A stretch of DNA of 64,000 nucleotides from Oceaniovalibus sp. ACAM 378 (GTDB lineage: Bacteria; Pseudomonadota; Alphaproteobacteria; Rhodobacterales; Rhodobacteraceae). Shown piece after piece: positions 61,914 to 64,000 of the stretch. Made by a program: the position numbers and the translations under genes. The DNA lies in assembly GCF_008085915.1 (NCBI RefSeq), contig NZ_VSJK01000001.1, forward strand, positions 1 to 64,000, in the 5' to 3' direction. Position 1 is the first letter of the stretch; every line of letters starts with the position of its first letter. Below the pieces are notes generated by a model, which was not told the origin of the DNA, did not search any database, and saw nothing but the letters and a program-made list of their open reading frames with translations.

Positions 61914-62546
61914 ATGTCGGCTCTGACGCGACTTGCCGTTGAAACCGACCGCCCGACACCCGGCGCGCCCTCTGCCACCGATCCGGCCTCCCGGAGGGCT
62001 CTAGCGCTGATCGGAAACGCTCTGGATGCTATGCAGGTGCAACTGTTCCTGGGCAGCGACTCCCAAGACTTGATCCTGACCCGCAGTTGGACACCGGAAA
62101 ACCCGGACACGGAAATCCCCGAAGCAGTCTGCGACTGGTCGCCCGATTGCCTGCAACGTCTGGCCGGGGGAAGACCGGTTTTTGTCGACACAGAACCCGG
62201 CGAATGTTTGATCCCGACCATGTCCGGCGGTGACCGATTGTGCGGCGTTTTGCGTATTCTTTACGGGGTCGAAGATTCAGCGCTTTACGATCCCGCCCAA
62301 CTTGCCCCGATTGGCAATGTGTTGCTGCTGCTGGAACGGCGCGACATTGACATGGAAGCTCGGGAACCGGCAACGCTCGACACGATGGCGGCATACCAGC
62401 TTTTGGACCGCAGCGGCGCGGCGCAGCAGGGGTGCGAGACCGTGCAGGGATATCTGGGCGGGCGTTCGGTGGCCCCGGACAACTTCGAGCGTCTTCATCT
62501 GCGTCGCCGCTCACCAAAGTTCCGGCCCAAGAGGGCCGAAACCTGA
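61914..62546 (+). CDS. GAF-like domain protein, function unknown
   Basis: This 210-residue frame has coding-like composition and a recognisable GAF-like layout: a helix (RRALALIGNALDAMQVQLFL), strands with LTRSWTP, a hydrophobic strand GGDRLCGVLRILYGVEDSALYD and a final helix LAPIGNVLLLLERRDI. The last 60 residues are basic and low in structure. It has no enzymatic module. It follows the diguanylate cyclase by 127 bases on the same strand and could sense a ligand in the same circuit. No clear ribosome site is seen, so the exact start is open. Confidence 0.6.
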   Translation: MSALTRLAVETDRPTPGAPSATDPASRRALALIGNALDAMQVQLFLGSDSQDLILTRSWTPENPDTEIPEAVCDWSPDCLQRLAGGRPVFVDTEPGECLIPTMSGGDRLCGVLRILYGVEDSALYDPAQLAPIGNVLLLLERRDIDMEAREPATLDTMAAYQLLDRSGAAQQGCETVQGYLGGRSVAPDNFERLHLRRRSPKFRPKRAET

Positions 62547-62559
62547 TCGCGCCGCCGGT

Positions 62560-63432
62560 TCAGCCGATTGATTGCAACCGGCGGAACAGCGCTGACGTGT
62601 CCCAGCGCCCGCCGCCCATCTTTTGAACGTCTTTATAGAATTGATCGACCAGCGCAGTGACCGGCAGGCTGGCGCCGTTTTCATCCGCCGCATCAAGGCA
62701 GATGCCCAGATCCTTGCGCATCCAGTCGACCGCAAACCCGTGCTCGAACTGATCCTCAAGCATGGTTTCATGGCGGTTGGCCATCTGCCACGATCCGGCA
62801 GCGCCCTGAGAAATCACCTCGACCACCGCGCGTCCGTCCAGCCCGGCCTTTTCGGCAAAATGCAGCGCCTCGGACAGACCCTGCACCAGCCCTGCAATGG
62901 CGATCTGGTTGCACATCTTGGTCATCTGCCCGGCACCGGTATCACCGATCCGCCGACAGATCCGCGCATAGGCCGCAATCACCGGTTCGGCCCGGGCATA
63001 GGCATCAGCGTCGCCGCCGCACATCACCGACAGCACGCCGTTTTCGGCCCCCGCCTGACCGCCAGAGATCGGCGCATCAATAAAGGCGATCCCGCCCTCG
63101 GCGGCGGCAGCGGCCAGTTCGCGTGTCACTGCCGCGGAGACGGTGGTGTGATCGACAAAAACACTGCCCGCCTCCATTCCGGCAAAGGCCCCGTCTTCGC
63201 CAAGGCAGATGGCACGAAGATCGTCATCGTTGCCAACGCAGGACAGAACAAATTCGGCCCCCTTGGCCGCCGCGCGGGGGGTTGTCGCCGCCGTGCCATT
63301 GTGGGCTTCGACCCAGACACCGGCCTTTTCGCCCGTGCGGTTATAGACCGTTACATCATGCCCGGCCTTTGCCAGATGCCCCGCCATCGGAGCCCCCATC
63401 ACGCCCAGTCCCAGAAACGCCAGTTTCGTCAC
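62560..63432 (-). CDS. NAD(P)-dependent 3-hydroxyisobutyrate dehydrogenase-family enzyme
   Basis: This 290-residue beta-hydroxyacid dehydrogenase has an N-terminal Rossmann motif FLGLGVMGAPMA (6-17), the substrate-loop DAPISGGQAGAENG (119-132) and catalytic Lys172 in GAGQMTKMCNQ. It should oxidise a beta-hydroxy acid such as 3-hydroxyisobutyrate or tartronate semialdehyde-type substrates. I chose the GTG start (63430-63432), because GGGGGAGAAAAG precedes it and the length fits. The longer ATG-started frame adds a non-homologous basic leader. It converges on the GAF-like gene. Confidence 0.9.
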   Translation of the reverse strand: MTKLAFLGLGVMGAPMAGHLAKAGHDVTVYNRTGEKAGVWVEAHNGTAATTPRAAAKGAEFVLSCVGNDDDLRAICLGEDGAFAGMEAGSVFVDHTTVSAAVTRELAAAAAEGGIAFIDAPISGGQAGAENGVLSVMCGGDADAYARAEPVIAAYARICRRIGDTGAGQMTKMCNQIAIAGLVQGLSEALHFAEKAGLDGRAVVEVISQGAAGSWQMANRHETMLEDQFEHGFAVDWMRKDLGICLDAADENGASLPVTALVDQFYKDVQKMGGGRWDTSALFRRLQSIG

Positions 63433-63502
63433 GCCTTTTCTCCCCCGATTAAATCGCCTAGTCCTAACTAACCCATCGCTCCCATTGGTCAACCGAGGTT
63501 TC

Positions 63503-64000
63503 ATGTCACTCGCCTTTCGCTGGCTTTTGCGTATCTTCACCGGGCTGACCGCCTTGACACTGATTGCGCTCTTTGTCGTTTATCAGTTCACCGCGCGCTC
63601 CCTGCCCGACTATTCCGCCCGCTATACCGCGCCTGAACTGTCGGGCCCGGTGGAAATCGTGCATGACAACGCCAGCGTGCCGCATATTTTTGGAAGCACG
63701 GACGCCGACGTTTATTTCGGGTTGGGATTTGCCCATGCGCAGGACCGGCTGTGGCAAATGACGATGCTGCGGCGCACCGCACAGGGGCGTCTGTCCGAGA
63801 TTTTCGGCGCGCGCACTGTGCGGACCGACGATCTGCTGCGGCGGCTCGACATCTACAATCTTGCTGTGCAGTCGTTCGAGGCGCAGTCAGGCGAGACAAA
63901 GATCGCCCTCAGGGCCTATGCTGCCGGGGTCAATTCCTGGCTGGAGCAGGTGAACGACGGGGCGCGGGGGCGCGGCGCACCGGAATTTTTCCTGTTCTCG
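63503..64000 (+). CDS. Penicillin acylase-family protein, N-terminal part (runs off window)
   Basis: The first 166 residues are seen. A membrane/signal segment (about 12-27, FTGLTALTLIALFVVYQF) is followed by the penicillin-acylase alpha-chain start: VEIVHDNASVPHIFGSTDADVYFGLGFAHAQDRLWQMTMLRR and later LRAYAAGVNSWLE. These Ntn-hydrolases cut themselves into two chains and hydrolyse N-acyl bonds, including acyl-homoserine lactones. The nucleophilic Ser lies beyond the window. The ATG follows GAGG. It is divergent from the dehydrogenase gene. Confidence 0.88.
   Translation, partial: MSLAFRWLLRIFTGLTALTLIALFVVYQFTARSLPDYSARYTAPELSGPVEIVHDNASVPHIFGSTDADVYFGLGFAHAQDRLWQMTMLRRTAQGRLSEIFGARTVRTDDLLRRLDIYNLAVQSFEAQSGETKIALRAYAAGVNSWLEQVNDGARGRGAPEFFLFS

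Overview
The window is high-GC alphaproteobacterial chromosome, most likely from the Rhodobacterales/Roseobacter group. This is inferred from gene content: a phoR-pstSCAB-phoU-phoB locus, the ppiD-trpE pair, a BcsN-type cellulose locus and a small SufBCD-complex-associated-like membrane protein. I saw no rRNA, tRNA or CRISPR. A truncated IS30-family element lies at the left edge and a cut-off penicillin-acylase gene at the right edge.

Region 1 (about 0.5-24 kb, all minus strand) is one large catabolic supercluster. In transcription order it holds a Liv-type solute-binding protein, an aldehyde dehydrogenase, an AraC regulator, livH-livM-livG, a LivF ATPase fused to a Tm-1-like (UPF0261) domain, a PEP-hydrolase-like TIM barrel and a giant flotillin-like SPFH protein. 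These are followed by two SRPBCC proteins, the FAD, 2Fe-2S and two-piece molybdopterin subunits of a molybdenum hydroxylase, MoxR and VWA (CoxD/CoxE-like) maturation factors, an amidohydrolase, an MBL-fold lactonase and an SMP-30/isochorismatase fusion. Most joints are ATGA-type overlaps or gaps of a few bases. The substrate is unknown. The logic is import, molybdenum-dependent hydroxylation, ring or amide hydrolysis and aldehyde oxidation. Three unusual architectures sit here: the fused ATPase, the split molybdenum subunit, and the flotillin with 51 gap-free 11-residue repeats.

Region 2 (24-31.7 kb, minus) is the phosphate regulon phoR-pstS-pstC-pstA-pstB-phoU-phoB. It has a three-unit Pho box before pstS and a three-copy 62-bp tandem repeat after phoB.

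Region 3 (31.8-52.3 kb) is mostly housekeeping: a PLP trans-sulfuration-family enzyme, gamma-carbonic anhydrase, gmk, YicC, a PAS protein, class II DAHP synthase, a GlxA-type regulator, a cupredoxin lipoprotein, mfd, hemB, a Hint-domain protein, a SYLF lipoprotein, an aminotransferase, a PpiD-like foldase, trpE and an EF-hand protein.

Region 4 (52.3-61.8 kb) is a cellulose locus, bcsN then bcsA-bcsB-bcsZ-TPR-like protein (minus), divergent from a membrane diguanylate cyclase. BcsA has an intact PilZ c-di-GMP motif, so the cyclase is a plausible activator of the synthase. No outer-membrane BcsC barrel is visible. The window ends with a GAF-like orphan, a 3-hydroxyisobutyrate-dehydrogenase-family enzyme and the partial penicillin acylase.
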